From positions 310,001 to 374,000 of the forward strand of contig CAZXWN010000001.1 in assembly GCA_964644695.1 (NCBI GenBank): a DNA stretch of 64,000 nucleotides, in the 5' to 3' direction. The notes beneath the pieces are model-generated. The model saw only the letters and a list, made by a program, of their open reading frames with translations. It had not been told where the DNA came from and ran no database searches. The position numbers and the translations under genes are program-made. This stretch comes from CAZXWN01 sp964644695 [NCBI: uncultured bacterium]. GTDB lineage: Bacteria > UBP4 > UBA4092. Positions 9,567 through 17,654 of the stretch are shown here, piece after piece (the first letter of the stretch is position 1; every line of letters starts with the position of its first letter).

Positions 9567-9587
9567 GCCTGATTTCGATTACTTTAA

Positions 9588-10691
9588 ATGACAATTAATT
9601 GGGTAGTCATTTGTATAATACTCCTTACGATGACAGGTGTGATTTCCTGGCTTATTACTCCTGTGTGTCGTCTTTTAGCTCTTAAATTGGGAATATTAGA
9701 CCATCCTGGTCAGAGGAAAATTCACTTTTCTCCTAAACCATATTTAGGAGGTTTGGCCATCTATTTAGCAATGTATGTCGTAACTATTGCTGGTTTGGTT
9801 TTTGCTCTATCATTTCCTCATGTGATTCAGAACTACTTTCCTTCACAGATTGCTATTTACATTCCCAATATTGATTCGGTTATGAGTAAATTATCTGTGT
9901 TATTTGTGACTGGGACATTCATGTTTATATTGGGATTGCTTGATGATAAGTATGTTTTAAAACCCAGCATAAAATTCCTTTGCCAAATTGGGATTATTTC
10001 TGTAGCGGCTATCTTGGGAATACGATTAGACTTGTTTTTAAATTCCCCAATATTATCAATTTTTGTGACAGTATTATGGATTACGGCAATTACAAATGCT
10101 TTAAACTTTATGGACAATATGGATGGATTGTCGGCTGGAGTAACAACAATAGCGTCATTGATATTTTTGATTCACTCTCTTCAGTTAGGACATGTATATA
10201 TGGCTGTTATCCTTGCCGTTTTTTCTGGCGCTGTTCTTGGATTCTTGCCACATAATTACCCTGTCTCGAAAATATTTATGGGTGATGCTGGAGCTCTTTT
10301 CATTGGATATAACTTGGGATCACTTACGGTTATGAATTCTTACTATTACGTTGGGAATCCTAATTGGTTGCCTCTATTGCTTCCTTTATTTGTTCTCAGT
10401 ATGCCTTTATTTGATTTAATTAGTGTGATGATTATTCGAATTAGAAATCATAAACCTGTTTATATCGGGGATAAGAACCATTTCTCTCACAGGCTTATGG
10501 CTTTGGGCCTATCTCAGAAACAGGCTCTATGGACTATATATTTAGTCACATTTATTACAGGATGTGGTGCTTTATTACTAAAAGATTTAAGTTTCCTACA
10601 AGGGATATTGGTTTTGGTCCAGATGATAGCTATTTTTTCAGTTGTGACTGTTTTAGAAAAGGCTGGACGTAATATTACATCATCTAACTAA
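9588..10691 (+). CDS. Undecaprenyl-phosphate sugar-1-phosphate transferase (WecA/TagO/MraY family)
   Basis: 367 residues, about ten membrane helices. Such enzymes move a HexNAc-1-phosphate (usually GlcNAc-1-P) from UDP-sugar to undecaprenyl phosphate, starting O-antigen, enterobacterial common antigen or teichoic acid. Family motifs are present: DHPGQRKIHFSPKPYLGG near the N terminus, DDKYVLKPSIKF, NFMDNMDGLSAG (the catalytic Asp cluster), NYPVSKIFMGDAGALFIGY, and the cytoplasmic loop GDKNHFSHRL that replaces the HIHH motif. The motif set fits WecA/TagO better than MraY. It follows argC closely and is followed by an independent small-RNA promoter. The real donor sugar cannot be read from sequence. 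Confidence 0.9.
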   Translation: MTINWVVICIILLTMTGVISWLITPVCRLLALKLGILDHPGQRKIHFSPKPYLGGLAIYLAMYVVTIAGLVFALSFPHVIQNYFPSQIAIYIPNIDSVMSKLSVLFVTGTFMFILGLLDDKYVLKPSIKFLCQIGIISVAAILGIRLDLFLNSPILSIFVTVLWITAITNALNFMDNMDGLSAGVTTIASLIFLIHSLQLGHVYMAVILAVFSGAVLGFLPHNYPVSKIFMGDAGALFIGYNLGSLTVMNSYYYVGNPNWLPLLLPLFVLSMPLFDLISVMIIRIRNHKPVYIGDKNHFSHRLMALGLSQKQALWTIYLVTFITGCGALLLKDLSFLQGILVLVQMIAIFSVVTVLEKAGRNITSSN

Positions 10692-10729
10692 CTGGTAATA
10701 AAATAGATATAAATAAAATAAAATAGGCT

Positions 10730-10758
10730 TTGACAAACTATATCTAGGGTGTTAAACT
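10730..10758 (+). promoter_or_regulatory. Strong sigma-70-type promoter for an orphan small RNA
   Basis: Consensus -35 TTGACA (10730-10735), a 17-nt spacer, and TAAACT (10753-10758) preceded by TGT, an extended -10. It lies just after the WecA-like stop codon and points into a region without a plus-strand gene. Expected start site about 10764-10766. Confidence 0.75.
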
Positions 10759-10764
10759 GTTTTT

Positions 10765-10893
10765 TCTAGGAAAAATAGGGTGATATCAAATAGTTTTGAT
10801 AGCCATTGAAAACAAAAAAATTAAACCAGCCAAAGCGAATCATCTTCTTTAGGCTATCAAATAAACCACATCCATTAGGATGTGGTTTTTCTT
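10765..10893 (+). ncRNA. Candidate small RNA (about 130 nt) with two competing hairpins
   Basis: The interval between the promoter at 10730-10758 and the terminator at 10863-10893 holds no substantial ORF. It can form either hairpin 1 (TATCAAA 10784-10790 with TTTGATA 10795-10801, TAGT loop) or hairpin 2 (TTTGATAGCC 10795-10804 with GGCTATCAAA 10852-10861, perfect 10 bp closing a 47-nt A-rich loop). These share the segment 10795-10801 and so exclude each other. A possible nine-codon ORF begins with GTG at 10780 after AGGAAA and ends TGA at 10807-10809. Genes on the far side run the opposite way, so this is not a leader of a nearby gene. It does not match 6S, SRP or tmRNA features that I know. 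A trans-acting regulator is inference. Confidence 0.6.
10863..10893 (+). terminator. Rho-independent terminator of the small RNA
   Basis: Eleven-bp stem AAACCACATCC (10863-10873) with GGATGTGGTTT (10878-10888), ATTA loop, followed by a T-rich tail. The complementary strand has fewer Ts after the stem, so it acts best on the plus strand; it could also help end the minus-strand glycosyltransferase transcript. Confidence 0.85.
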
Positions 10894-10919
10894 ATAAGTA
10901 TTATGTAACTTCAATAAAA

Positions 10920-12047
10920 TCATTCTAGTACACTATCGTAAACTTCTTTCACTTTTTCAAACATTAATGTGGTAGAAAACTCCTTTTCTAAACGTACTTT
11001 AGCGTATTTCCCCATATCTAGCATTTCTTGAGGGTGATTTATGCAGTATTCAAAGGCTTTTGCTAAGTCTACTGGATCTTTTGGCTTAACTATGAGCCCC
11101 GTTTTCATATGTTGATTAACAAATGGGACCCCTGTGTTAAGGTCTGTACTAATGACTGGTTTACCACAAGCATGTGCTTCCAATTGAACCAAGCCATATG
11201 CTTCACTACGTTCTATTGAGGGCAAGCAAAACACGTCACATGCATACAAATATGGTAATAAATCATGGTCACTAAGTTCACCAAGAAAATGGATCTGTGA
11301 ATCTAAATTTAAACTCTTTACTAAATTTAAGTATTCTGCTTCCTGTTTTACTTTTGGAGCTTTCCCAATTATCCAAAAATGAATGCCTTTGGTTAATTTA
11401 GCTGCATTTATTAAAACACCTAATCCTTTGTAGTATCTTAGTTTTCCAATAAAAAGGACATGTAGTTGACCTGGATACTTAGTCTTTAATTCATGTGCTT
11501 TATTTAAGGTATCGTTATTGGCCTTAAATTGGTCAGAATTTATTGTTAAGGGTACTACAGTACATTTAGTTTTGTAGTGTTGCAATATTGGTGAAGAAGC
11601 AAGATAGTTCTCTGAAGTAGGTAATATTCGGCTTGCATGATTAAAAAATAAATGGAGAAATGGTTTATATAATGGCATGATCAGGGCTTGCCTAATTATG
11701 TCGCTGTGATAAGAGATGACCAGCTTCCCCGGTGATCCTGCTAATAAATAAGCAATTTCAGCTGTAGGATTTGGATGATGGAAATGGTAAATATCAGCCT
11801 TAATTTTTCGAATATAATGATGTAATGAGGGGGTTATTGGAGCAGACATAAATCTGCCCAATTGTGCAACTTTTGTTATTTTTATAGTGTCTTCGAAAGA
11901 TATTTCAGTCTTGTTTTTGCGATTTGCAATCAAGACTTCAACATCTAAGCCATTTTCCTGGGATAAATGACATAACAAGTGAATATGTTTTTCTACTCCA
12001 CCTGTTATGGGGGGATACATATCTTTATATACATGTAGAATTTTCAT
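10920..12047 (-). CDS. Glycosyltransferase family 4 (GT-B fold)
   Basis: 375 residues. The N-terminal acceptor domain opens with KILHVYKDMYPPITGGVEKHI, a typical GT4 start with the Gly-Gly loop, and the donor-binding domain contains VLFIGKLRYYKGLGVLI and the EX7E-type segment SEAYGLVQLEAHACGKPVI. Such enzymes transfer a sugar from a nucleotide donor to a glycan or lipid carrier in the cytoplasm. Its start overlaps the ribF stop by 4 nt (ATGA), so it is the last gene of an acyP-ribF-GT4 operon. With the WecA-like enzyme just upstream on the other strand it probably works in surface glycan synthesis; donor and acceptor are unknown. Confidence 0.9.
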   Translation of the reverse strand: MKILHVYKDMYPPITGGVEKHIHLLCHLSQENGLDVEVLIANRKNKTEISFEDTIKITKVAQLGRFMSAPITPSLHHYIRKIKADIYHFHHPNPTAEIAYLLAGSPGKLVISYHSDIIRQALIMPLYKPFLHLFFNHASRILPTSENYLASSPILQHYKTKCTVVPLTINSDQFKANNDTLNKAHELKTKYPGQLHVLFIGKLRYYKGLGVLINAAKLTKGIHFWIIGKAPKVKQEAEYLNLVKSLNLDSQIHFLGELSDHDLLPYLYACDVFCLPSIERSEAYGLVQLEAHACGKPVISTDLNTGVPFVNQHMKTGLIVKPKDPVDLAKAFEYCINHPQEMLDMGKYAKVRLEKEFSTTLMFEKVKEVYDSVLE

Positions 12048-12982
12048 GAGTATGCCAAGAATATCTTATGGGCTTTTGAAATGTCATTTTGAATTTGTTT
12101 TACTAACTGATCAATAGAGGAGAACTTTATTTCATTACGTAGGTGGGCAATAAAAGTTATCTTTAATCTTTTTCCATAGAGATTACCTTCATAATTTAAC
12201 AGGTGGATTTCATAGGTTCTTTTACTCCCATTAAATGTAGGTCTATTCCCGATATTCATCACGCCATGGAATCGCATCCCGTCAAAATCAACTAGGACAG
12301 CATATACTCCATTACAGGGTAATAATTCATTTTCGGGTTGTAGATTTGCTGTAGGAAAACCAATTTGGCGACCAACTTGGTTTCCACTTACCACTTTACC
12401 TGAAATAGAATAAAACTTAGTTAACAGTTTTGTTGCAAGCAAAATGTTACCCTGTTGGATTAATTCTCGGATGAGACTGCTTGATACTACTTGATTTTTA
12501 TAAACCACAGGTGGAATGGATCGAACTTTGAATCCCTCTTTTTTACCAATCTCTTTTAGTAATTCCACATTTCCAGTTGATTTACTCCCAAAAGTATGGT
12601 CATGACCAACAACAATTTCCGCTACATTAAAGTACTTTAATAGATAATTATTGATGAATATATTGGGGGTTATTTTCGAAAAGCTGTGAGTGAAATTAAT
12701 ATTAACCACTACATCAATACCTTCTGAAATAAGTAAATTTACTTTTTCTTGATTGGATATTAATAAAGGAGGAGTTTGTTCGGGTGTAAGAATTTTTGCA
12801 GGATGGTTTCTAAAAGTTATAATAACACTAATACCTTTTGGATATTTCCCAGAATATTCTTTTACCTTACTCAAAAGCTTACGATGGGCCATATGAAGTC
12901 CATCGAAAACTCCTACAGTTATTACTGCAGGATATTTTTTAATTGATGTTGGTACATCAGTGAAATCATTATATATATTCAA
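12044..12982 (-). CDS. ribF: Bifunctional riboflavin kinase / FAD synthetase
   Basis: 312 residues, the normal length for RibF. The N-terminal nucleotidyltransferase (FMN to FAD) carries TVGVFDGLHMAHRKLL (GxFDGxHxGH-type) and the later SSSLIRELIQQGNI motif; the C-terminal flavokinase (riboflavin to FMN) carries GRQIGFPTANL and GVMNIGNRPTFNG. It starts 2 nt after the acylphosphatase stop and overlaps the glycosyltransferase by 4 nt. No FMN riboswitch precedes it. Confidence 0.95.
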   Translation of the reverse strand: MNIYNDFTDVPTSIKKYPAVITVGVFDGLHMAHRKLLSKVKEYSGKYPKGISVIITFRNHPAKILTPEQTPPLLISNQEKVNLLISEGIDVVVNINFTHSFSKITPNIFINNYLLKYFNVAEIVVGHDHTFGSKSTGNVELLKEIGKKEGFKVRSIPPVVYKNQVVSSSLIRELIQQGNILLATKLLTKFYSISGKVVSGNQVGRQIGFPTANLQPENELLPCNGVYAVLVDFDGMRFHGVMNIGNRPTFNGSKRTYEIHLLNYEGNLYGKRLKITFIAHLRNEIKFSSIDQLVKQIQNDISKAHKIFLAYS

Positions 12983-12984
12983 AA

Positions 12985-13272
12985 TTAATACCTAATATTA
13001 AAGCTCTCATATAGATTTACAGGAGATTTCTTTTCAATTATTAAAACATCTTTTACTTCGGAGTAATCGGGACCTTTTCGTAAATAATCAATATATAAAT
13101 CAAGATCGGATTTATATCCTTGTACTAATAATTCTACACATCCATCATAATTGTTTTTTACCCACCCATGTATGCCATATTGTTGGGCTAGTTGGTATGC
13201 AAATAATCTATATCCAACACCTTGTACAAAGCCAGTTACAATAATATGATATTCGAATACATCGGTAATCAT
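12985..13272 (-). CDS. acyP: Acylphosphatase
   Basis: 95 residues from the ATG at 13272, the normal size for this ferredoxin-like hydrolase of carboxyl-phosphate bonds. Visible are IIVTGFVQGVGYRLFAYQLA, with the catalytic Arg in the GVGYR loop, and GIHGWVKNNYDGCVELLVQG, with the catalytic Asn after GWV. The frame is open upstream to 13347, but that longer start adds 25 residues of non-family sequence and would run into the divergent aminotransferase, so I prefer 13272. The ribosome site is weak. First gene of the acyP-ribF-GT4 operon. Confidence 0.85.
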   Translation of the reverse strand: MITDVFEYHIIVTGFVQGVGYRLFAYQLAQQYGIHGWVKNNYDGCVELLVQGYKSDLDLYIDYLRKGPDYSEVKDVLIIEKKSPVNLYESFNIRY

Positions 13273-13328
13273 TAGATAATCGTAATAAAACCAAAGTAGA
13301 TTGTCGAGTCTATATGATAGGGAGAAAT

Positions 13329-14489
13329 ATGTTTTCCAAACGTACAAGATGGAAAGTTAATGAAAATTCACTCACAAAATTAATTAATGAGTTTAGAGTC
13401 GCTAACATTAAATATATTGATTTGTGTCTTTCTAATCCGACAAAATGTGGTTTTACCTTACCTGGTGTATTGATTAATGAGTTATCAAAAAATGAAAATT
13501 CATTATATGAGCCTATTTCAAAAGGTTTACTGACTGCGCGCGAAGCTATTTGTTCTTATTATTCCAAGCAAGGCTTTGATATCGAAATTGATAATTTATT
13601 TATAACAGCTAGTACAAGTGAAGCATATTCTTTTATTTTTAAATTAATTTGCAACCCCAAAGATGAGGTGGTTATTTTCGTGCCGGGTTATCCCTTATTG
13701 AGTTATCTTTCTGATTTGCATGATATAAAGATAAAAGAAGTTCGTCAGGTATTTGTTGATGGGAAATGGAAGATTGATAGAGATCAGTTTGATAAAAACA
13801 TTACAACAAGAACGAAGTTGATTATTGTTGTAAATCCTAATAATCCGACGGGACATTATATCTCTGACTCAGATTGGGAATATATATTAAATAAAGCTAT
13901 AAAAAATGGTATAGCTTTAGCGACAGATGAAGTGTTTAATGATTATCCTGTATGTTGGCAGGGAGCTCCTATTTCTAAAATTATGGAAGATAGGGCTCTT
14001 ATATTTAATATTAATGGTATATCTAAGGTCCTTTGTTTACCTCAAATGAAGTTGGGTTGGATATATGTAAATGGTCCAAAGGAATTGAAAAATAAAGCTT
14101 GTGAGAAATTAGATATTATCGCTGACACATACTTATCACCGAATACTCCAGTTCAGAATGCTCTTGGAAAATGGTTTGATAATATTCAATTGATTCAGGC
14201 TCCTGTTCGTCAAAGAATACTTGCGAATTATAAATATCTACAATCAATTCAATCGAAAAAAATTGATGTTCTTGATGTTGATGCGGGGTGGTATGGAGTT
14301 CTTAGGCTCCACAATGTGGAATGGGATGATGAAGACTTTGCCTTTTTAATGTTGGCCCAGAGACAGGTCTATATTCAACCAGGGTACTTCTTTGATTTTG
14401 ATGAAAGCAACTGTTTGGTTGTCAGTTTATTAACAGAGGAAGAAATATTTAAAAAAGGGATAGAGAAACTTTGTGAAGGTTTGGAATAA
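13329..14489 (+). CDS. Pyridoxal-phosphate aminotransferase, class I/II fold
   Basis: 386 residues from ATG 13329, which has AGGGAG just upstream; an in-frame ATG at 13314 precedes that site and is less likely. The N terminus MFSKRTRW followed by IDLCLSNPTKCGF matches fold-type I aminotransferases of the alanine/aspartate group. Also visible are VNPNNPTGHYISDSDWE, DEVFNDYP, and NGISKVLCLPQMKLGWIYV, where the Lys after Ser should hold PLP. Substrate not determinable. Divergent from acyP with 56 nt between starts; tRNA-Pro follows on the other strand immediately after the stop. Confidence 0.85.
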   Translation: MFSKRTRWKVNENSLTKLINEFRVANIKYIDLCLSNPTKCGFTLPGVLINELSKNENSLYEPISKGLLTAREAICSYYSKQGFDIEIDNLFITASTSEAYSFIFKLICNPKDEVVIFVPGYPLLSYLSDLHDIKIKEVRQVFVDGKWKIDRDQFDKNITTRTKLIIVVNPNNPTGHYISDSDWEYILNKAIKNGIALATDEVFNDYPVCWQGAPISKIMEDRALIFNINGISKVLCLPQMKLGWIYVNGPKELKNKACEKLDIIADTYLSPNTPVQNALGKWFDNIQLIQAPVRQRILANYKYLQSIQSKKIDVLDVDAGWYGVLRLHNVEWDDEDFAFLMLAQRQVYIQPGYFFDFDESNCLVVSLLTEEEIFKKGIEKLCEGLE

Positions 14490-14490
14490 A

Positions 14491-14567
14491 TGGTCGGGGC
14501 GACTGGATTTGAACCAGCGGCCTCACGGTCCCGAACCGTGCGCGCTAGCCAGCTGCGCTACGCCCCG
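14491..14567 (-). tRNA. tRNA-Pro (anticodon CGG)
   Basis: 77 nt on the minus strand. Acceptor arms CGGGGCG and CGCCCCG pair fully, the discriminator is A and the CCA end is encoded. The anticodon stem CACGG/CCGTG closes the loop TTCGGGA, giving anticodon CGG (reads CCG). The T arm contains GGTTCAAATCC. It sits one nucleotide after the convergent aminotransferase stop. Confidence 0.95.
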
Positions 14568-14640
14568 ACAATTACAATTGATAAAATTGTTTATTAATTT
14601 TAGTATATCTGTTGTTTGATAACAAGATGATGTTGAACGA

Positions 14641-15402
14641 TTAAGATAATAAGTTATGAGCTTGGTGTTTTAAGAAATAGTCATTTGTTAGATTTAAGTG
14701 TAAGGGAGTTATGGCTATATAACCTTCTTCAATCGCATGAAAATCGGTATTTTCTTCTCTTTCATGTGAGGGTTCTTCGCCACCAATCCAATAATAGAAC
14801 CTTCCTCTCGGATCTGTCTTTTTAATTATAGAATCTCTGTATATTCTGCGCCCTTGACGTACAAATCTAATTCCCTGTATGTTTTTTTCTGGTAACAGTG
14901 GAATATTTACATTTAGTAAAGTATCTTTTGGTAATCCCTGTTTTAGTATTGACAGTGTAATTCTTTCGGAGAAAATAGATGCAGGTTTAAAATCCGCAGA
15001 AGCGGTTCTGGTATTTAGAGAGATGGCACACGAGGGTATGCCAAGTAAAGTCCCTTCCATCGCAGCAGCCACTGTTCCTGAAAAGGTTATGTCATCTCCA
15101 AGATTTGGCCCAATATTAATACCGGAAATTACAATATCGGGTCTAATTTTAAGTAACTCCAGAACACCTAGAAGCACACAGTCGGTAGGTGTCCCATCTA
15201 ATGCAAAGTGTTGATTATCAATTTGATGAACTCTAAGTGGGTGATGTAAGGTGATTGAGTGACTTACAGCAGATCTCTCTCTGTCAGGTGCAACAACGAA
15301 AATATTACCGATATGAGATAGTTGCTTTTCTAAGGCGATAATACCTGGGGAATTAATGCCATCATCGTTAGTCAAAAGTATTGTTGGTTTTATATTTTTC
15401 AT
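14641..15402 (-). CDS. surE: 5'/3'-nucleotidase SurE
   Basis: 253 residues. Metal-dependent phosphatase of nucleoside monophosphates, linked to stationary-phase survival. The N-terminal acidic cluster TNDDGINSPGI (Asp13, Asp14) binds the metal; further family segments are APDRERSAVSHSITLHHPLRV, SGINIGPNLGDDITFSGTVA and AAMEGTLLGIPS. Start ATG at 15402 with no strong ribosome site. It is divergent from the small membrane protein at 15498 and runs toward tRNA-Pro on the same strand. Confidence 0.95.
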   Translation of the reverse strand: MKNIKPTILLTNDDGINSPGIIALEKQLSHIGNIFVVAPDRERSAVSHSITLHHPLRVHQIDNQHFALDGTPTDCVLLGVLELLKIRPDIVISGINIGPNLGDDITFSGTVAAAMEGTLLGIPSCAISLNTRTASADFKPASIFSERITLSILKQGLPKDTLLNVNIPLLPEKNIQGIRFVRQGRRIYRDSIIKKTDPRGRFYYWIGGEEPSHEREENTDFHAIEEGYIAITPLHLNLTNDYFLKHQAHNLLS

Positions 15403-15421
15403 GATTCTGTTAATTGAATGA

Positions 15422-15450
15422 TTGACTTATCCACTCATCCTCTTTAATAT
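15422..15450 (+). promoter_or_regulatory. Sigma-70-like promoter for the small membrane protein
   Basis: TTGACT (15422-15427), 17-nt spacer, TAATAT (15445-15450); five and four matches to consensus. It faces the gene at 15498, which has a clear GGAGG ribosome site. Assignment by eye. Confidence 0.5.
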
Positions 15451-15497
15451 TTTGAAAGTTACATTCATCAAACCTTAGAAGATGGAGGTCTATAAGA

Positions 15498-15725
15498 ATG
15501 TATTTTGGTTATTTTATAGCATCTGTAATAATTTTTCTGGCTGGGTTCATTTGTGGGAAATATTGGGTAACAAAATTAGAAGGTAAAACCGTACCATTGA
15601 AAACTGTGTGTATTATCTTTTTTGTAATAGTCCTTCTTGTGTTTAGCATTGTAACTATCATGGTAAATCAGTCTTCAGTTTCTTCCAGTAGTAATACAAA
15701 AGTGACGAATAATATGTTGCCCTGA
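15498..15725 (+). CDS. Small two-helix membrane protein, unknown function
   Basis: 75 residues with a strong ribosome site (GGAGG) before the ATG. Two hydrophobic helices, about residues 3-20 (FGYFIASVIIFLAGFICG) and 36-56, are separated by a basic loop (KLEGKTVPLK); a Ser/Asn-rich tail follows. I do not recognise a family. The promoter and ribosome site argue that it is real. The MEMO-family gene follows 68 nt later on the same strand. Confidence 0.65.
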   Translation: MYFGYFIASVIIFLAGFICGKYWVTKLEGKTVPLKTVCIIFFVIVLLVFSIVTIMVNQSSVSSSSNTKVTNNMLP

Positions 15726-15793
15726 TTCTATATGATAAAATTGGAGAATTATAACTGTTTCCTATTACGAAAAGTAAAGATTAGCAACCATCT

Positions 15794-16609
15794 ATGATAA
15801 TTCGACAACCGATTGTCGCAGGACATTTTTATCCTGGTACTGCGGAAAAATTGAATACACTTATTCAAACTTGGGGGACTGAACCAGAGCCAATTTTGGA
15901 ACCAGCACTGGGTGTTATAACTCCACATGGTGCCTATGACCAGTGTGGACCCGTGATTTTTGAAACATTTAAAAGGGTTTCTCCTGTCAATACGTTTGTT
16001 TTACTTGGTCCCAATCATAACGATAGAGAAAAACAAGCCGTTGTTTTTAAAAGGGGGATCTGGGTAACTCCGTTTGGTGAGGTTTGTATTGACAACCATT
16101 TCACTCAATTACTTTCTACTGAAATGCCCTCACTTAAAGAAGATATATATGCCCATGATAAAGAACATTGCTTAGAAGTTCAGTTACCGATAATGCAATA
16201 CCTCATCAAGACACCCTTTAAAATAGTTCCTATCCTACTTCCTACCGAATTTTATAATGATTTAGCATTAGAGTTGTCTTCAGCTATTACTAGAACTATT
16301 CAAGGATTGTCCCAGTCCACAGCAATTATCGCAACAACAGATATGTCTAGAGATTTGTCACCTGAGATGGCAAAACGAAAGGACCAGATGCTGATAAATG
16401 CTCTTCTACATATGGAAATAGAACAAATATTATCAAATATTAAACGATATGGGATAAGATATTGCGGATTAACTTCTTTGCTTACCTTGTTATATGTAAC
16501 ACGTGATTTAGGTGCTACAGGTGGAGAATTAATTGATTATATTTGTTGTGGTGAAAATGAAGATGATTTTGCTAGAGTTAATGGATATGCAGGAATTCTT
16601 GTTAAGTAA
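15794..16609 (+). CDS. MEMO1 / AmmeMemoRadiSam system protein B family protein
   Basis: 271 residues, typical of the MEMO family, which has the fold of class III extradiol dioxygenases. Seen are REPAVAGHFYPG-like start (RQPIVAGHFYPGTAEKLN), the block ITPHGAYDQCGP in place of the usual PHAGYxYSG, the second His block VLLGPNHNDREK, the KEHCLEVQLPIMQYL segment and TTDMSRDLSPEMAKRKD. Both usual metal-ligand histidines appear kept, but the Ala-Gly order is swapped in the first motif. In many genomes this gene pairs with AMMECR1 and a radical SAM gene; neither is here. Biochemical function of bacterial members is unclear. Confidence 0.85.
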   Translation: MIIRQPIVAGHFYPGTAEKLNTLIQTWGTEPEPILEPALGVITPHGAYDQCGPVIFETFKRVSPVNTFVLLGPNHNDREKQAVVFKRGIWVTPFGEVCIDNHFTQLLSTEMPSLKEDIYAHDKEHCLEVQLPIMQYLIKTPFKIVPILLPTEFYNDLALELSSAITRTIQGLSQSTAIIATTDMSRDLSPEMAKRKDQMLINALLHMEIEQILSNIKRYGIRYCGLTSLLTLLYVTRDLGATGGELIDYICCGENEDDFARVNGYAGILVK

Positions 16610-16688
16610 GGATTAACTAACCGTTAGTTTTATATAAATATGTCAATTTGAATAGTGACTAATAAAATAAATCAATAAAGGTGCGTTT

Positions 16689-17630
16689 ATGAAGAGAACA
16701 GTAGTTACAGGTGGAGCTGGTTTTATCGGTTCCCATTTATGTGAAAGACTTATTGCAGAAGGTCATGAAGTCATTGCCATTGATAATTTTCTGACAGGCA
16801 ATGTAGACAATGTTGCTCATATTAAATCCCCGCAGTTTGAGTTGTTGGAACACAATATTTGTGACAGTATTTTCATTTCCGGAAAAGTTGATTATGTATT
16901 GCATTTTGCATCTCCAGCCAGTCCTGTAGATTATTTGGAAAAACCTATCCAGACGTTGAAGGTTGGATCTTTAGGTACACATACAGCGCTGGGTTTAGCA
17001 AAACAGAAAAAAGCGGTATTTTTATTAGCATCAACCTCTGAAATATATGGTGACCCACTTGTCCATCCTCAGAAAGAAGATTATTGGGGAAATGTGAATA
17101 CAATTGGGCCTCGTGGAGTATATGATGAGGCCAAGAGATTTGCTGAAGCAATGACGATGGCGTATCACCGTTTTCACGGCGTAAATACACGGATAATCCG
17201 TATTTTTAACACTTTTGGTCCAAGAATGAGACTAAACGATGGTCGGGTAGTTCCCAACTTTGCGGTTCAGGCGATAAAAGGAGAACCCATTACTGTCTAT
17301 GGTGATGGAAACCAGACGCGGAGTTTTTGTTATGTGTCAGATTTAGTTGAGGGAATCGTCAGGTTAATAGATACTCCTCACCATCTGCCCGTAAATTTAG
17401 GAAATCCGGCTGAAATGACAATTTTGGAATTTGCAAACAAAATCAAAACGTTAACGAACTCTTCCAGTGAGATAATTTTTAAAGATTTACCCGTGGATGA
17501 TCCCAAACAAAGAAAACCGGATATCAGCAAAGCATGGGAATTATTGAAATGGAAACCTGTTGTTTCTACTGATGATGGTTTAGAAAAAACTGTGAAGTGG
17601 TTCAGAAGTGCACTTGAAAAGAATGCCTGA
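16689..17630 (+). CDS. uxs: UDP-glucuronate decarboxylase (UDP-xylose synthase)
   Basis: 313 residues, extended short-chain dehydrogenase. Converts UDP-glucuronate to UDP-xylose with bound NAD. The NAD site is [16 protein letters not shown]; the catalytic triad is STSE with YDEAKR (Tyr and Lys of YxxxK); [14 protein letters not shown] and [19 protein letters not shown] are characteristic of Uxs rather than of UDP-glucose 4-epimerase. Ugd follows 24 nt downstream and supplies the substrate, which strengthens the call. Ribosome site is only moderate (AAAGGTG). Confidence 0.92.
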   Translation: MKRTVVTGGAGFIGSHLCERLIAEGHEVIAIDNFLTGNVDNVAHIKSPQFELLEHNICDSIFISGKVDYVLHFASPASPVDYLEKPIQTLKVGSLGTHTALGLAKQKKAVFLLASTSEIYGDPLVHPQKEDYWGNVNTIGPRGVYDEAKRFAEAMTMAYHRFHGVNTRIIRIFNTFGPRMRLNDGRVVPNFAVQAIKGEPITVYGDGNQTRSFCYVSDLVEGIVRLIDTPHHLPVNLGNPAEMTILEFANKIKTLTNSSSEIIFKDLPVDDPKQRKPDISKAWELLKWKPVVSTDDGLEKTVKWFRSALEKNA

Positions 17631-17654
17631 TTATTTCTGTAAGGAGAATTATTA

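Noticed and set aside
10780-10809. Leader-peptide attenuation control
   Set aside because: No plus-strand gene follows the terminator; the next genes run on the minus strand.
10765-10893. 6S, SRP RNA or tmRNA identity of the small RNA
   Set aside because: It lacks the long end-pairing with central bubble of 6S, the conserved SRP tetraloop region, and the alanyl-tRNA-like ends of tmRNA.
16610-16640. Small AACTAA/TTAGTT hairpin after the MEMO-family gene as a terminator
   Set aside because: Only a 6-bp AT-rich stem, too weak to support.
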